Source: Phycisphaera sp. (GTDB lineage: Bacteria > Planctomycetota > Phycisphaerae > Phycisphaerales > Phycisphaeraceae). From it: a DNA stretch of 38,744 bases. The notes under the pieces are model-generated. The model was not told where the DNA came from and ran no database searches. It saw nothing but the letters and a program-made list of their open reading frames with translations. How positions within the stretch are numbered: position 1 is the first letter of the stretch; every line of letters starts with the position of its first letter. Position numbers and translations under genes: made by a program. Where the stretch lies: NCBI GenBank assembly GCA_028285385.1, contig JANQPR010000211.1:1-38744 (forward strand), written 5' to 3'. Of the stretch, positions 7,864 to 16,307 are shown piece after piece.

Positions 7864-9000
7864 TCAGGCGCTGGTGAGGTTGTTCAGCACGCCGTGCGCG
7901 TTCTCGTTGCGTAGCTCGAGCGTGTACTCGCCGACGACCTGGCCGGTGACGCGGTCGCCCGTCGCCGCGAGCGGCTGGTAGGCGAAGCTGCGCCCGTTGA
8001 GCGGAAGCACGTCGACGCGCGAGCTGTCGAGCAGGATCAGCGTGTCAGCGGGCACCGACCGGCAGAGCACGACCCGGCACACGCCGAAGTCCGACTCGTA
8101 GACGCTGACCAACTCGCGGTACCTCGTGTCACCGGCGTCGTACCCTCGGCTGCTGGCGATGAACTGGTTGATCGCCCGCTTCTGGGCGCCGTTGACGACG
8201 ATCGTGTCGACAGCGCCGCTAGAAGTTTCCCAGATGTCGCGCATCACGCCGTTGAGCATCGATTCGGTCAGTGCCGTGGTGCCGGCGTCGGCGACATTCG
8301 TCGTGATCGAGTTCAGGACGCCCTTCATCGTGCGGCGCGTGGTCGCGTTGCCCTGTGGGTCGGCCGTCGGGGCGACACCGTTGATCACGCAGTTCTCAAG
8401 GTCACGCAGCAGCTCGCGCAGGCGCTCTTGCTTCTGATAGTCGAGTTCGTCGGCCACCGCGTGCTGCGCGGCCGCCTGTTGCGAACCGGAGACTTCGAGG
8501 GTCGCCGAGAAGATCTGCGTGTAGTTCTGACGCCGGGCACGGTTGGTGAAGCGGGCGGCGTCCGCGTCTTGGCCCTCGAGCGCGGCGTTGCCCAGCGAGC
8601 GGATGGTCCCGCCGTCGGTGAGCCCGGCCGGCGTGGTCGAGCCGTAGCCGCGCACGACGGTAAGGTCGTTGCTGCTGACGCCGGTGACGAGCATAACCTC
8701 GCGGGCCGAGTTGATCTGCACCAAGTCGCCGGAGCGGAAGACGGACCCATCGGTCACGGTGAACGTGGTGGCCGAAGTCGAGCCGGCGTTGAGCGCGTCG
8801 TTCACGGTGGTGTGATTGGGCAGCAGCGTGTCTTCGAGCCATTCGTGGACGGTGCTGGTCGCGGTGCGCTGCGGGTCGCCGAGGTGATCGAGTAGCGCGG
8901 TTTCGTAGGGGCTGACGATGCCGACGATGTCGCCGACGTCTTCGACGAGTTCAGGCAGCGTCGCGCCTGCGGAGTAGGTGGCTTTCCCGGTGAAAGGCAT
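7864..9000 (-). CDS. Phage major capsid protein, SU10-type (DUF5309-like)
   Basis: This 378-residue protein starts at an ATG with a GGAGA five bases upstream. Its N-terminus (TYSAGATLPELVEDVGDIVG, then IVSPYETALLDHLGDP) and the internal HEWLEDTLLP and RRQNYTQIFSATLEVSGSQQ segments match the SU10 major capsid family with HK97-like fold. Further signs are YQKQERLRELLRDLENCVING, GVLNSITTNV and the C-terminal ELRNENAHGVLNNL. A short beta-rich insertion near residues 70-130 may be a surface domain. It is full length with no frame defects. Its neighbours are a scaffold-like gene upstream and a connector-like gene downstream, the normal order of phage head operons. Confidence 0.85.
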   Translation of the reverse strand: MPFTGKATYSAGATLPELVEDVGDIVGIVSPYETALLDHLGDPQRTATSTVHEWLEDTLLPNHTTVNDALNAGSTSATTFTVTDGSVFRSGDLVQINSAREVMLVTGVSSNDLTVVRGYGSTTPAGLTDGGTIRSLGNAALEGQDADAARFTNRARRQNYTQIFSATLEVSGSQQAAAQHAVADELDYQKQERLRELLRDLENCVINGVAPTADPQGNATTRRTMKGVLNSITTNVADAGTTALTESMLNGVMRDIWETSSGAVDTIVVNGAQKRAINQFIASSRGYDAGDTRYRELVSVYESDFGVCRVVLCRSVPADTLILLDSSRVDVLPLNGRSFAYQPLAATGDRVTGQVVGEYTLELRNENAHGVLNNLTSA

Positions 9001-9058
9001 GAGGTCTCCAAGTCAAAGTCTGAGAGTGAAAGAGCGAGTGGAACGCGAGCCCCGAGGC

Positions 9059-9604
9059 TCACGGGCGTGTGCGGCGCAGCCGCAGGTAGCGCAGGAGGTC
9101 GCGCCGGTCGCCGGTCGTGCTGGCTTGCATCGCGGCGTCGTGCAGCGGGTCATCGTCGTCGGGCTCGACGCCCATCGCCTGCGCCGCCGTCGACCGCCGA
9201 CGGAACAAGTGCGGCTTCTGCCGGCAGAGGTCAGTGACGGCGAGCGCCACATCGGGGTCGTCCATCTGGGCGACGGCGGCTTCGGTCAGCAGGCGCGCGG
9301 CCTCCAGATCGACCGCGTCGGCTTCGCAGAGCATTGCGTCGATCCGCTGCCGACGCTCGAGCGCTGCAATGGCCCGTTCGCTCTCGGCGAGCGCGCCGGT
9401 CAACTCATTGACGCGAGTCTGCAGTGTGTCGAGTTGCTTCTCTGCGGCTTGCGCCCGCTTGCGGTAACGGATCGATTCTGAGACCGGCACGAGTCTGTCG
9501 GCATCGGGTTCTGCGGTCTTGACGTTGAATACGGGCGGTGCGTGAGCTTCTGCTTCGATCTGCTGAGCGATGGTTGGTTCCGGTTTCGGGGTTTCGTCGG
9601 GCAA
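9059..9604 (-). CDS. Phage scaffold-like coiled-coil protein
   Basis: Translation begins at TTG (9604), with a strong GGGAGG about seven bases upstream. The 181-residue product is acidic at the N-terminus and has a Gln/Glu/Leu-rich heptad region (about residues 45-90, KRAQAAEKQLDTLQTRVNEL). The C-terminus is basic (LLRYLRLRRTRP). A coiled coil with a basic tail between portal and capsid genes is typical of phage scaffolding proteins. No protease domain is present, and there is no separate protease gene in the operon. Sequence similarity to a named scaffold family is not evident, so the call rests on composition and position. Confidence 0.65.
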   Translation of the reverse strand: MPDETPKPEPTIAQQIEAEAHAPPVFNVKTAEPDADRLVPVSESIRYRKRAQAAEKQLDTLQTRVNELTGALAESERAIAALERRQRIDAMLCEADAVDLEAARLLTEAAVAQMDDPDVALAVTDLCRQKPHLFRRRSTAAQAMGVEPDDDDPLHDAAMQASTTGDRRDLLRYLRLRRTRP

Positions 9605-9674
9605 GGCGTGCCTCCCAGGGGTTGCGGGTTCGTTCGATGGACAGCGTTGGGGTCAACTAGCGGTCGCGTCGGTG

Positions 9675-11159
9675 TCAGACCGCGTTATGTGCAGCGGCCT
9701 CTCCCGTATTCCCGTCAGCCGGCTTGGTGTGTGGTTCGTCGGCGAGATGCGGTGGGCAGTCGGCGTAGCCCAGCTCGGTGAGGACCTGCTCCTGCGGCAC
9801 GCCGAGGCGGACCTTGCGCTCTGCGTTGTCGAGCTGCATCGACCGGCTCTCTGGGAACGGGTCTGGCCAGTCGATACGGAACCGGCGGTCTTCGAGGCGA
9901 TTGGGCAGCAGGCCGTGCACGTCGGCGGCGTGCAGGATGAGTTGGCAGCAGCGTTCGATCCCCGCGCCGTAGGTGATCCGTTTCTTCTCGGTACGGGCGA
10001 GCAACCCCAGGAGCACGACGCGGACCGCGTTCTCGCTGGTGAGGTTGCCGACGCGTCCCCGTAGCACCCCCGCCGCGATCGGCGAGACGCCGGACGCCTT
10101 GTCGAGCGCCTCGCGGACCTGCTCGATGTGAGCGTCTTCGGTCGGCGTGTCGCTGTCGCCGCCGAACGACTCGATGCTCGCCTCGGGGTTGTCGGTGGCC
10201 CACATCTGCCCCGGGCCGACCGGCCGCTCGGTGAAACCCTCGAGCCCCTTGGCCAGGTACATCTTGAAGCAGGCGAACGTCACACGGTTCGCACGGTCGG
10301 AAAGCCGAGTGTTGAGTTCATCCTGTAGCGGGATCAACGGCTCGACATCGGACAAGCCGTGGTAAGCGAAGGGTTGCGGCAGGTTTTGGATGTGGACAAC
10401 CGGGACATGGCCCAGCGGGTTTGGCTCACGGCGACGCAGCCGGCGCTCAGCACCGGTGCCTTCGTCGCTGGCAAGCATCTCTCGGCGATCGGCGGTCCAG
10501 CACTCGAGACGTTCCTGAGTCGTCGGTCGAGCGGATCGCGCCGTGCGACCTGGTCGCGAGTCAGCGTCGGTTTCGAACGTCCGCTTGTGCGTGCGGATGA
10601 TGTACGCGTCGAGTTGGCGGTAGTCGCCGGCGTTGAGCACCGGGATCGCTCGTCGTGCTTCGATGAGTTCTAGCGAGAACCCCATCGCCGGGTCGGTGCG
10701 GTCGGGCTCGCAGCGGACGAGGATGTCTGCCGAGCCGTACACGGCCCCGAGCAAGGCGAGGTCCTGAAAGAAAGTCACCCCGCCAGCGGCGCGGAAGACC
10801 TCCGCGATCAGCGCGTCGATGCGCTCGGCTTGGGCCGGGTCATCGGCGAGGGACCGTACCTCGACCGGCCGGCCGAACATGAAATCGACCTGCGTATGCA
10901 TCCGCCAGGCGATGTCGTTCTCGATGACGATTTCGCGTCGGGGCTCGCCGTCGGGGCTCCGCCGAAGCCGATCGGGCAGGCCCTCCTCCTGCGGGAACAC
11001 CCCGTGGCCCTCGGCGGTGGGTCGGCACTCGTTGCGGTAGTACCGCCAGAGCTTCCGCAGCCGTGGAAGAGTCCGTTGCCGGTGCTCAAGCACGAGGGCG
11101 TCGAGGACGGCGTTCGGCAGCGACGGTCCATTTGAAGCGGAGCGTCCATGGTCGGGCAT
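9675..11159 (-). CDS. Phage portal protein, SPP1 gp6-like
   Basis: The ATG at 11159 is preceded by GGAGG about nine bases upstream and gives 494 residues, the family length. Recognisable stretches are RLRKLWRYYRNECRP near the N-terminus, IVIENDIAWRMHTQVDFMFG (the conserved portal core after a basic linker), a beta-rich wing region, and the stem/crown-type segment GLSDVEPLIPLQDELNTRLS followed by NRVTFACFKMYLAKG. The C-terminal region keeps LTSENAVRVVLLGLLARTEK. Portals form the dodecameric DNA gate of the capsid. No large or small terminase gene precedes it; a divergent sigma-54 activator lies there instead. The frame is intact. Confidence 0.82.
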   Translation of the reverse strand: MPDHGRSASNGPSLPNAVLDALVLEHRQRTLPRLRKLWRYYRNECRPTAEGHGVFPQEEGLPDRLRRSPDGEPRREIVIENDIAWRMHTQVDFMFGRPVEVRSLADDPAQAERIDALIAEVFRAAGGVTFFQDLALLGAVYGSADILVRCEPDRTDPAMGFSLELIEARRAIPVLNAGDYRQLDAYIIRTHKRTFETDADSRPGRTARSARPTTQERLECWTADRREMLASDEGTGAERRLRRREPNPLGHVPVVHIQNLPQPFAYHGLSDVEPLIPLQDELNTRLSDRANRVTFACFKMYLAKGLEGFTERPVGPGQMWATDNPEASIESFGGDSDTPTEDAHIEQVREALDKASGVSPIAAGVLRGRVGNLTSENAVRVVLLGLLARTEKKRITYGAGIERCCQLILHAADVHGLLPNRLEDRRFRIDWPDPFPESRSMQLDNAERKVRLGVPQEQVLTELGYADCPPHLADEPHTKPADGNTGEAAAHNAV

Positions 11160-11360
11160 CGGCTTTGGCCTCCAAAGGCGGGTACACCCTTGGGGCGAAC
11201 GCGAAGTTTCTGCGCAGGAACCCAACGACACGGCTGTCAATATTGTTTTAAGTTATTTTTTATCAATTATTTGATTCAAATTCGCAAGGTTACGATTGCC
11301 ACAGAAGGGCTGACAGAATCCCTTGCGGTGGCGTTGAATTGCCGGTCTAATGGGCAATCT
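11160..11360. promoter_or_regulatory. Divergent control region with a strongly AT-rich core
   Basis: This 201-base gap separates the leftward capsid operon from the rightward sigma-54 activator gene. Bases 11237-11283 are almost all A and T (TTATTTTTTATCAATT), in sharp contrast with the GC-rich surroundings. Several weak sigma-70-like -10 and -35 hexamers can be drawn in the AT core in both directions. I could not find a correctly spaced sigma-54 (-24/-12) element. Confidence 0.55.
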
Positions 11361-12968
11361 ATGGATCAAGTTGGCCAAGAAATAGTCATTATTGAAGAAA
11401 TCAGCCAGATTCTCAGCGAGACCCTGGAGCTAAGCGAGGTCTTCCAGCGAGCGATGGCGGTGCTCACAGCCCGGTTGGGCGTTCAGCGGGCGGCGTTGGT
11501 TTTATTGGATTCGGCGACGGACGAGCTGCGGACGGTCGCGTCGATCGGGCTTTCCGCCGTGGAGCAAGACCGTGGCCGGTACAGCCTCGGCGAGGGGGTG
11601 ACCGGGCGGGTCATGGCGACGGGCGAGCCGGCCGTGGTGGGCGACGTGTCCAAGCACCCCGATTTCCTCAACCGCACCCAGGCCCGCGCCATGGCCGAGC
11701 CCCAGGCCGACGGCGGTGAGACGCTCAGCTTTGTGTGCATGCCGGTCCGTGACGGCGACCAGGTCGCTGGCGCGATCAGCGTCGACAAGCCCTTTGTCTC
11801 AGATGCCCAACTCGCCTCTGACGCGCGGGTGCTCAAGATCGTCGCCGGACTCTTCGCGCAGACCGTCCGCATCCACCACCAGGTCCAACTTCAGAAAGAC
11901 ACGTGGCTCGAAGAGACCCGGCAGCTACGCGATAACCTCCGCGACACGTACCGCTTCGACAACATCATCGGGTCCAGCCCGGCGATGCTCGAGGTGCTTG
12001 GCACGATCGCTCAGGTCGCCAGCTCGCGTGCCACCGTGCTCCTGCTCGGCGAGACCGGCTGCGGCAAGGAACTCATCGCCAAAGCGATCCACTACAACTC
12101 CGGTCGGAAGGACAAGCCACTCATCCGCGTCAACTGCGGCGCACTCTCGCCCCAGCTGCTCGAGTCCGAGTTGTTCGGGCACGTCAAGGGCGCCTTCACC
12201 GGCGCCGTGCGCGACAAGGTCGGGCGCTTCGAGGCGGCCGACGGCGGGACGATCTTCCTCGACGAGGTCGGCACGCTCGACCCGCAACTTCAAGTCAAGC
12301 TGCTGCGCGTGTTGCAGGAGCGCGAGCTCGAACGTGTCGGCGACCACCACAGCGTCAAGGTCGATGTCCGCGTCATCGCCGCCACCAACCTCGAGCTCGA
12401 AGACGAGGTCCGCAAGGGCAACTTCCGCGAAGACCTGTACTACCGGCTTAACGTCGTGACGATCAACCTGCCGCCGCTGCGGACGCGGCGCGAGGACATC
12501 CCGCTGCTGATCGACCACTTCCTGGACCGGTACAACCGCGAGAACCAACGGAATCTCAGGACGATCAGCCGAGACACACTGAACACCCTGTTGCGCTACC
12601 CCTGGCCCGGCAACGTACGCGAGTTGGAGAACACGATCGAGCGGGCCGTGGTGCTCTCGACCGGTGAAGACTTCACCGACGACCTGCTGCCGCTGCAGAT
12701 CCGCATGTTTGCCAGCCAGGTGCGCGGCGACCGGGCCGACGAATCGATCGACGGGCAGTGCAGCAAGCTCGCGGCCTCGGCGATCCGGCAGTACCAGGTC
12801 CACGACGGCGAGGTCTACGACATGGTCATCCAACAGGTCGAACGCCACCTGCTCCGCGAAGCGCTCAAGCACAACGGCGGCGTCAAGGTGCGCACCGCCG
12901 ATTTCCTCGGCATCAACCGCAACACGCTGAACAAGAAGGTCAAAGACCTGGAGATCGTCGCGGACTAA
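11361..12968 (+). CDS. NifA-like sigma-54-dependent transcriptional activator (GAF-AAA+-Fis)
   Basis: The ATG at 11361 (MDQVGQEIVIIEEISQILSE) gives 535 residues; the longer open frame upstream runs through the AT-rich promoter region. A GAF sensor domain spans about residues 15-170, ending the QTVRIHHQVQ helix. The AAA+ domain (about 195-430) has Walker A GETGCGKE, the sigma-54 contact loop GAFTGA, Walker B GGTIFLDEV, and the arginine-finger region NFREDLYYRLNV. A Fis-type HTH ends the protein (LREALKHNGG, then the TADFLGINRNTLNKK recognition unit). The ligand of the GAF domain and the target genes are unknown. It is divergent from the capsid operon, so regulation of that operon is possible but unproven. 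Confidence 0.92.
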   Translation: MDQVGQEIVIIEEISQILSETLELSEVFQRAMAVLTARLGVQRAALVLLDSATDELRTVASIGLSAVEQDRGRYSLGEGVTGRVMATGEPAVVGDVSKHPDFLNRTQARAMAEPQADGGETLSFVCMPVRDGDQVAGAISVDKPFVSDAQLASDARVLKIVAGLFAQTVRIHHQVQLQKDTWLEETRQLRDNLRDTYRFDNIIGSSPAMLEVLGTIAQVASSRATVLLLGETGCGKELIAKAIHYNSGRKDKPLIRVNCGALSPQLLESELFGHVKGAFTGAVRDKVGRFEAADGGTIFLDEVGTLDPQLQVKLLRVLQERELERVGDHHSVKVDVRVIAATNLELEDEVRKGNFREDLYYRLNVVTINLPPLRTRREDIPLLIDHFLDRYNRENQRNLRTISRDTLNTLLRYPWPGNVRELENTIERAVVLSTGEDFTDDLLPLQIRMFASQVRGDRADESIDGQCSKLAASAIRQYQVHDGEVYDMVIQQVERHLLREALKHNGGVKVRTADFLGINRNTLNKKVKDLEIVAD

Positions 12969-13278
12969 GACCCGGCGGCGCGACGCACGGCGGTCGGAAA
13001 CTCAAGCCCATAGAAAAGGTCTTGACACATCGGTGCTCGGCGATATCTTTCCCGACCCCCGTTTTGAATAGGGATCGATTTTCCTTTGGATCGGAGGCCC
13101 GTGTTGCTGACGTTTGTGGTGACAACTCGACGAGGTTGCTCGCCCGTCCGCGCGCTGGGTTGATTCCTTTGACATCCCAGTAGCCGGGTGGGCGGCATAG
13201 TTGTGGCCGTGTGTAGCGATGTTGTCGGCGTGTCTGGCGGTTGCCGTGCGCGAGAGGTTTGTCGTGGGATGAAGAGCG
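12969..13278. other. 310-base intergenic stretch
   Basis: Apart from a candidate promoter at 13022-13049, I see no gene, RNA or repeat that I can name. If that promoter is real, it implies a 5' leader of about 220 bases before the next gene, or an unannotated small RNA. Confidence 0.5.
13022..13049 (+). promoter_or_regulatory. Candidate sigma-70 promoter
   Basis: A perfect TTGACA (13022-13027) is followed after 16 bases by TATCTT (13044-13049). The -10 is imperfect, but the combination is notable in DNA this GC-rich. It would transcribe toward the gene at 13279. Confidence 0.4.
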
Positions 13279-13671
13279 ATGCCCAAGCAGAAGAAACACA
13301 AAGAAAAGTCGAAGCGGGATGCTGTGGTGCCTTCGCCCCGACCCGCGGGGATTGAGGACCTGCGTCCGGGAGACTTCGTCGCCGTTGAGAGCGAGGACGC
13401 GCAGCTGCCGCCGTTCTGTGACGAATCGGCGAGGTGGCCGCGACACGCGCTGCGGTTGTCCTACGTCCCATACGACGCCGGCAAACCGCGCCGGGTGGTG
13501 CGGATTTCGCCACCGTTCGTGCTCGTTTGTGAGCCGGACGGGCAACACGACACGTTCGACCTCCGGCTGACCCGGCTGCTCAAGCTCGACCGAACTTACG
13601 GCCGGTTGGCGTTCCGGCGGATGGACCCCCAACGCACGCACCGTCGGGAGCGGCGGAAGCGAAAGCGGTAG
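13279..13671 (+). CDS. Small basic protein of unknown function
   Basis: The frame encodes 130 residues beginning with a Lys-rich stretch (MPKQKKHKEKSKRDAV) and ending with an Arg-rich tail (RTHRRERRKRKR). The centre (GDFVAVESED, then PRRVVRISPPFVLVCEPDG) looks like a small beta-barrel. Basic ends suggest nucleic-acid or ribosome binding, but no family is recognised. It converges on leuB with a gap of about 50 bases. Confidence 0.65.
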   Translation: MPKQKKHKEKSKRDAVVPSPRPAGIEDLRPGDFVAVESEDAQLPPFCDESARWPRHALRLSYVPYDAGKPRRVVRISPPFVLVCEPDGQHDTFDLRLTRLLKLDRTYGRLAFRRMDPQRTHRRERRKRKR

Positions 13672-13722
13672 TCGAGCGTTGCTTGGTGGGGCCCTGGCCG
13701 GTCGGGCCGGCTCGCCCGTCGT

Positions 13723-14808
13723 TCAAAGCGCGTCGATCACCATCTTCGTGACGGCGTCGGTGCCGTAGCCGCTGCGGTCGAGGGACTTGCCCTCAAAGTT
13801 GGAGGTGACCTTCCGGACCGCGTCGCCGATGCGTTGGCCGCATTGGACTGCGGCGCTGTCGCCTTTGATCCGCCCGGTCTCGCGGAGCAGCAGGCCGAGC
13901 GAGTCGATGGTGGCGATGGGGTTGGCCTTGTTCTGCCCGGCAATATCGGGGGCGCTGCCATGCACGGGCTCGAACATGGACGGCGCGGTGCCGTCGGGCT
14001 GGAGGTTGCCGGAGCTGGCGATGCCCATGCCCCCGGCGATGGCGGCACCCAGGTCGGTGATGATGTCGCCGAACATGTTGGGCACGACGACGGTGTCGTA
14101 CACCTCGGGTTGCGTGACCATATACATGCAGCAGGCGTCGACGTGGTGGTACGCGGTCTGCACGTCGCTGTACTGCTCGGCGATCTCGGTAAACGCGCGG
14201 TGCCAGGTCTGCCCGACGTAGGTGAGCACGTTCGTCTTGTGCACCAGCGTGAGGTGTTTGCGTGGCCGGTTGCGGGCGAGGTCGAATGCGTAGCGTAGGC
14301 AGCGTTCGACGCCGAAGCGGGTGGCGAGCATCGTTTGCTCGGAGACTTCGTGGGGCGTACGCTCGCGCGCGATGCCGCCCATGCCGACGTAGAGGTCTTC
14401 CGTGTTCTCGCGGACGACGACGAAGTCGATGTCCTCGGGGCCTTTGTTCTTCAGCGGCGTGTCGATGCCGGGATAGAGCTGGACCGGCCGGAGGTTGATG
14501 TACTGGTCGAAGCAGAAGCGGAGCTTGAGCAGGATCCCCTTTTCGATCACGCCGCCGGCGAGGCGGGGGTCGTTGGGCTGACCGCCGACCGCGCCGAGCA
14601 GGATCGCGTCGAAGTTGCGGAGCGTGTCCAGGTCGGCGTCTTCGAGGACGTGCCCGGTCTCGAGGTAGTGCGCGGCGGAGAACGGGAAGCGGGTCGTGTC
14701 GTAGGCGAAGCCGTCTTTACTCTTGGCGGCGTCGAGCACGGCTAGGGCGGCGTCGACCACCTCGGGGCCGATGCCGTCGCCGGCGATCACGGCGAGTTTG
14801 AGCGTCAT
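13723..14808 (-). CDS. leuB: 3-isopropylmalate dehydrogenase
   Basis: This enzyme catalyses NAD-dependent oxidative decarboxylation of 3-isopropylmalate in leucine synthesis. The ATG at 14808 (MTLKLAVIAGDGIGPEVVDA) gives 361 residues, the family length. The longer frame upstream is not family-like. Signature elements are DAILLGAVGG, the substrate-binding RFCFDQYINLRP, VVRENTEDLYVG, the catalytic Lys in HKTNVLTYVG, the metal-binding Asp residues in NMFGDIITDLGAAIAGGMG, and the cofactor loop FEPVHGSAPDIAGQNKANP. Related decarboxylating dehydrogenases (tartrate, isocitrate) share these motifs, so the substrate is probable rather than proven. No other leu genes are adjacent. Confidence 0.85.
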   Translation of the reverse strand: MTLKLAVIAGDGIGPEVVDAALAVLDAAKSKDGFAYDTTRFPFSAAHYLETGHVLEDADLDTLRNFDAILLGAVGGQPNDPRLAGGVIEKGILLKLRFCFDQYINLRPVQLYPGIDTPLKNKGPEDIDFVVVRENTEDLYVGMGGIARERTPHEVSEQTMLATRFGVERCLRYAFDLARNRPRKHLTLVHKTNVLTYVGQTWHRAFTEIAEQYSDVQTAYHHVDACCMYMVTQPEVYDTVVVPNMFGDIITDLGAAIAGGMGIASSGNLQPDGTAPSMFEPVHGSAPDIAGQNKANPIATIDSLGLLLRETGRIKGDSAAVQCGQRIGDAVRKVTSNFEGKSLDRSGYGTDAVTKMVIDAL

Positions 14809-14949
14809 GGGGGTTGGCCTTTCTTCCTCGGGCTTGGCTCGCGGCGGGTTGCCGCGTCGTGTCACCGGGGAGCCGTGCAGAAATAGCACGCCCGCCCCCG
14901 TCCGGCAAGGTGGCGTCAAGGGCGGAGGATTCAGGTTTGCTGGACGGGT

Positions 14950-15405
14950 TTAGCGGAACCCCGGCGGCGGCTCGTCGTCTTCGCCGTCCTCGAAGCCGTC
15001 TTCGTCGTCCCCGTCCTCGTCGTCGAAGCCGTCGTCGAGCGGGTCCCGGCCGCCGAAGAGGTTGTACGGGTCGTCGGCCTCCTCGTCGTCCTCGTCGTCG
15101 GCAGCGCCTTCGTCGTCACGCTGCGGTAGGGCGGTGGGCCCGCCGGGCACACGCTTGGCCGAAGCCGCCCACGCGTCGCCGATCGCGGTTACCGAGTGCC
15201 GTAGCTCTCTGACCTGCTGCTCGAGTCGGCGTTGGCGGCTGAGCGTGCGCCGCCAGACGACGAGCAGTCCGATGATTACGAAGATGCCGACCAGCCCGAC
15301 GACGGCGATGGTGGCGATGCCGATCCAGCCGCGCAGGATGAGCTCAAGCTGTTCGTTGGTCCGCGTCGTGTCGGGCACGGCGGCGAGCAGGGCGGCGGCG
15401 GGCAT
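14950..15405 (-). CDS. Single-pass membrane protein with acidic tail
   Basis: The ATG at 15405 gives 151 residues and lies 26 bases after the stop of the upstream PTPS-like gene, so the two are probably cotranscribed. One hydrophobic segment (IGIATIAVVGLVGIFVIIGL, about residues 28-49) is followed by a basic coiled-coil piece (RTLSRQRRLEQQVRELRHSV). The tail is very acidic (long Asp/Glu stretches with GFDDEDGDDEDGFEDG) and ends PPPGFR. No domain is recognised. Confidence 0.65.
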   Translation of the reverse strand: MPAAALLAAVPDTTRTNEQLELILRGWIGIATIAVVGLVGIFVIIGLLVVWRRTLSRQRRLEQQVRELRHSVTAIGDAWAASAKRVPGGPTALPQRDDEGAADDEDDEEADDPYNLFGGRDPLDDGFDDEDGDDEDGFEDGEDDEPPPGFR

Positions 15406-15431
15406 ACCCGAGTGTACCGCCGGCGCGGGGT

Positions 15432-16271
15432 TCACCGAGGCGGCGTGACGCCGGGCCCGCGGAATGTACACACCGTCTTGCCGGTCTCCCACACGCTGAG
15501 TTCGTCGAGCTCGGCCGGTGACGGGATATGGTCGGCCAACATATGCCAGACCGTTTCGGCGATGTGCTCGACCGACGGGTTGCGGTCGGCGAACGCGTCG
15601 ACGTCGACGTTCAGGTTAGTGTGGTCGAGCTTCTCGATGACGGCCTCGTCCACGGCGCGGTCGAGGGCGCCAACGCTCAGCGCGTGGCCGTGCTCATCAA
15701 CGGGGCAACGAACGGCGACCTCGACGACGTAGTTGTGCCCGTGCCCGGCCGGGTTGTTGCACTTGCCGAAGGTCCGTTGGTTCTCTTCGTCGCTCAGGCT
15801 CGGGACGTGCAGCCGGTGCGCGGCCGAAAACTCGTAACGCTGCTTGAGAAGGACGTAAGGCATGGTGTCGTCGGGTTGAGTGCGGATCGTCAGCGTAGTG
15901 AACGGCGTGAGCCTCAGCTCGAGCGAGGCCACGGTGTCGTTGAGCGCGGGCTGTAGCCGGCGGATCGATTCAAGCAGCAACGATGCGGTCGACGCCGGTT
16001 GGCCGTGCTGTTCCTGCTTGGCCGCCTCCCAGAACAGCGGCAGGACCTGGCCGCGGGCCGCCGTGTCGATCTGCTTGATGTTGATGAAGTACCCGGTGGT
16101 CGGGTCCGCCGCGCCCCGGCAGGTCACCTTGAGTTCGTAGTACCGCGGCAGCCCGGCCGGCGGAGGCCAGGCGGCGTAGGTGTTGTGCCGCGGGGTGCGG
16201 GATTCGTCCGCCCAGGTGTTGTTTGCCTCGGTATTCAGGCAGAAACGGATCGTTCGAGACAGCTCCAACAT
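15432..16271 (-). CDS. Double-domain 6-pyruvoyl/6-carboxytetrahydropterin synthase-like protein
   Basis: The ATG at 16271 gives 279 residues, about twice a normal QueD/PTPS subunit. The C-terminal half (from about residue 140) is a complete T-fold enzyme. Zinc ligands are His152 (SAAHRL), His177 and His179 (GHGHNY). The catalytic Cys171 lies in GKCNNPAG, and the LDHTNLN and PSVEHIAETVW motifs are present. The N-terminal half repeats the pattern in degenerate form (RTIRFCLN, YYELKVTCRG, GYFINIKQID) without the zinc histidines. The reaction is either queuosine precursor or tetrahydropterin synthesis; no other que or fol genes are close. It is divergent from the TPR gene by 36 bases. Confidence 0.8.
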   Translation of the reverse strand: MLELSRTIRFCLNTEANNTWADESRTPRHNTYAAWPPPAGLPRYYELKVTCRGAADPTTGYFINIKQIDTAARGQVLPLFWEAAKQEQHGQPASTASLLLESIRRLQPALNDTVASLELRLTPFTTLTIRTQPDDTMPYVLLKQRYEFSAAHRLHVPSLSDEENQRTFGKCNNPAGHGHNYVVEVAVRCPVDEHGHALSVGALDRAVDEAVIEKLDHTNLNVDVDAFADRNPSVEHIAETVWHMLADHIPSPAELDELSVWETGKTVCTFRGPGVTPPR

Positions 16272-16307
16272 CGGTTGAGTATAGATCCGCCTCGGTGACC
16301 GACCGCC

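Noticed and set aside
11160..11360. Sigma-54 promoter for the capsid operon
   Set aside because: A TGGCA and a TTGC occur on the minus strand, but they are about three bases too far apart for a -24/-12 element.
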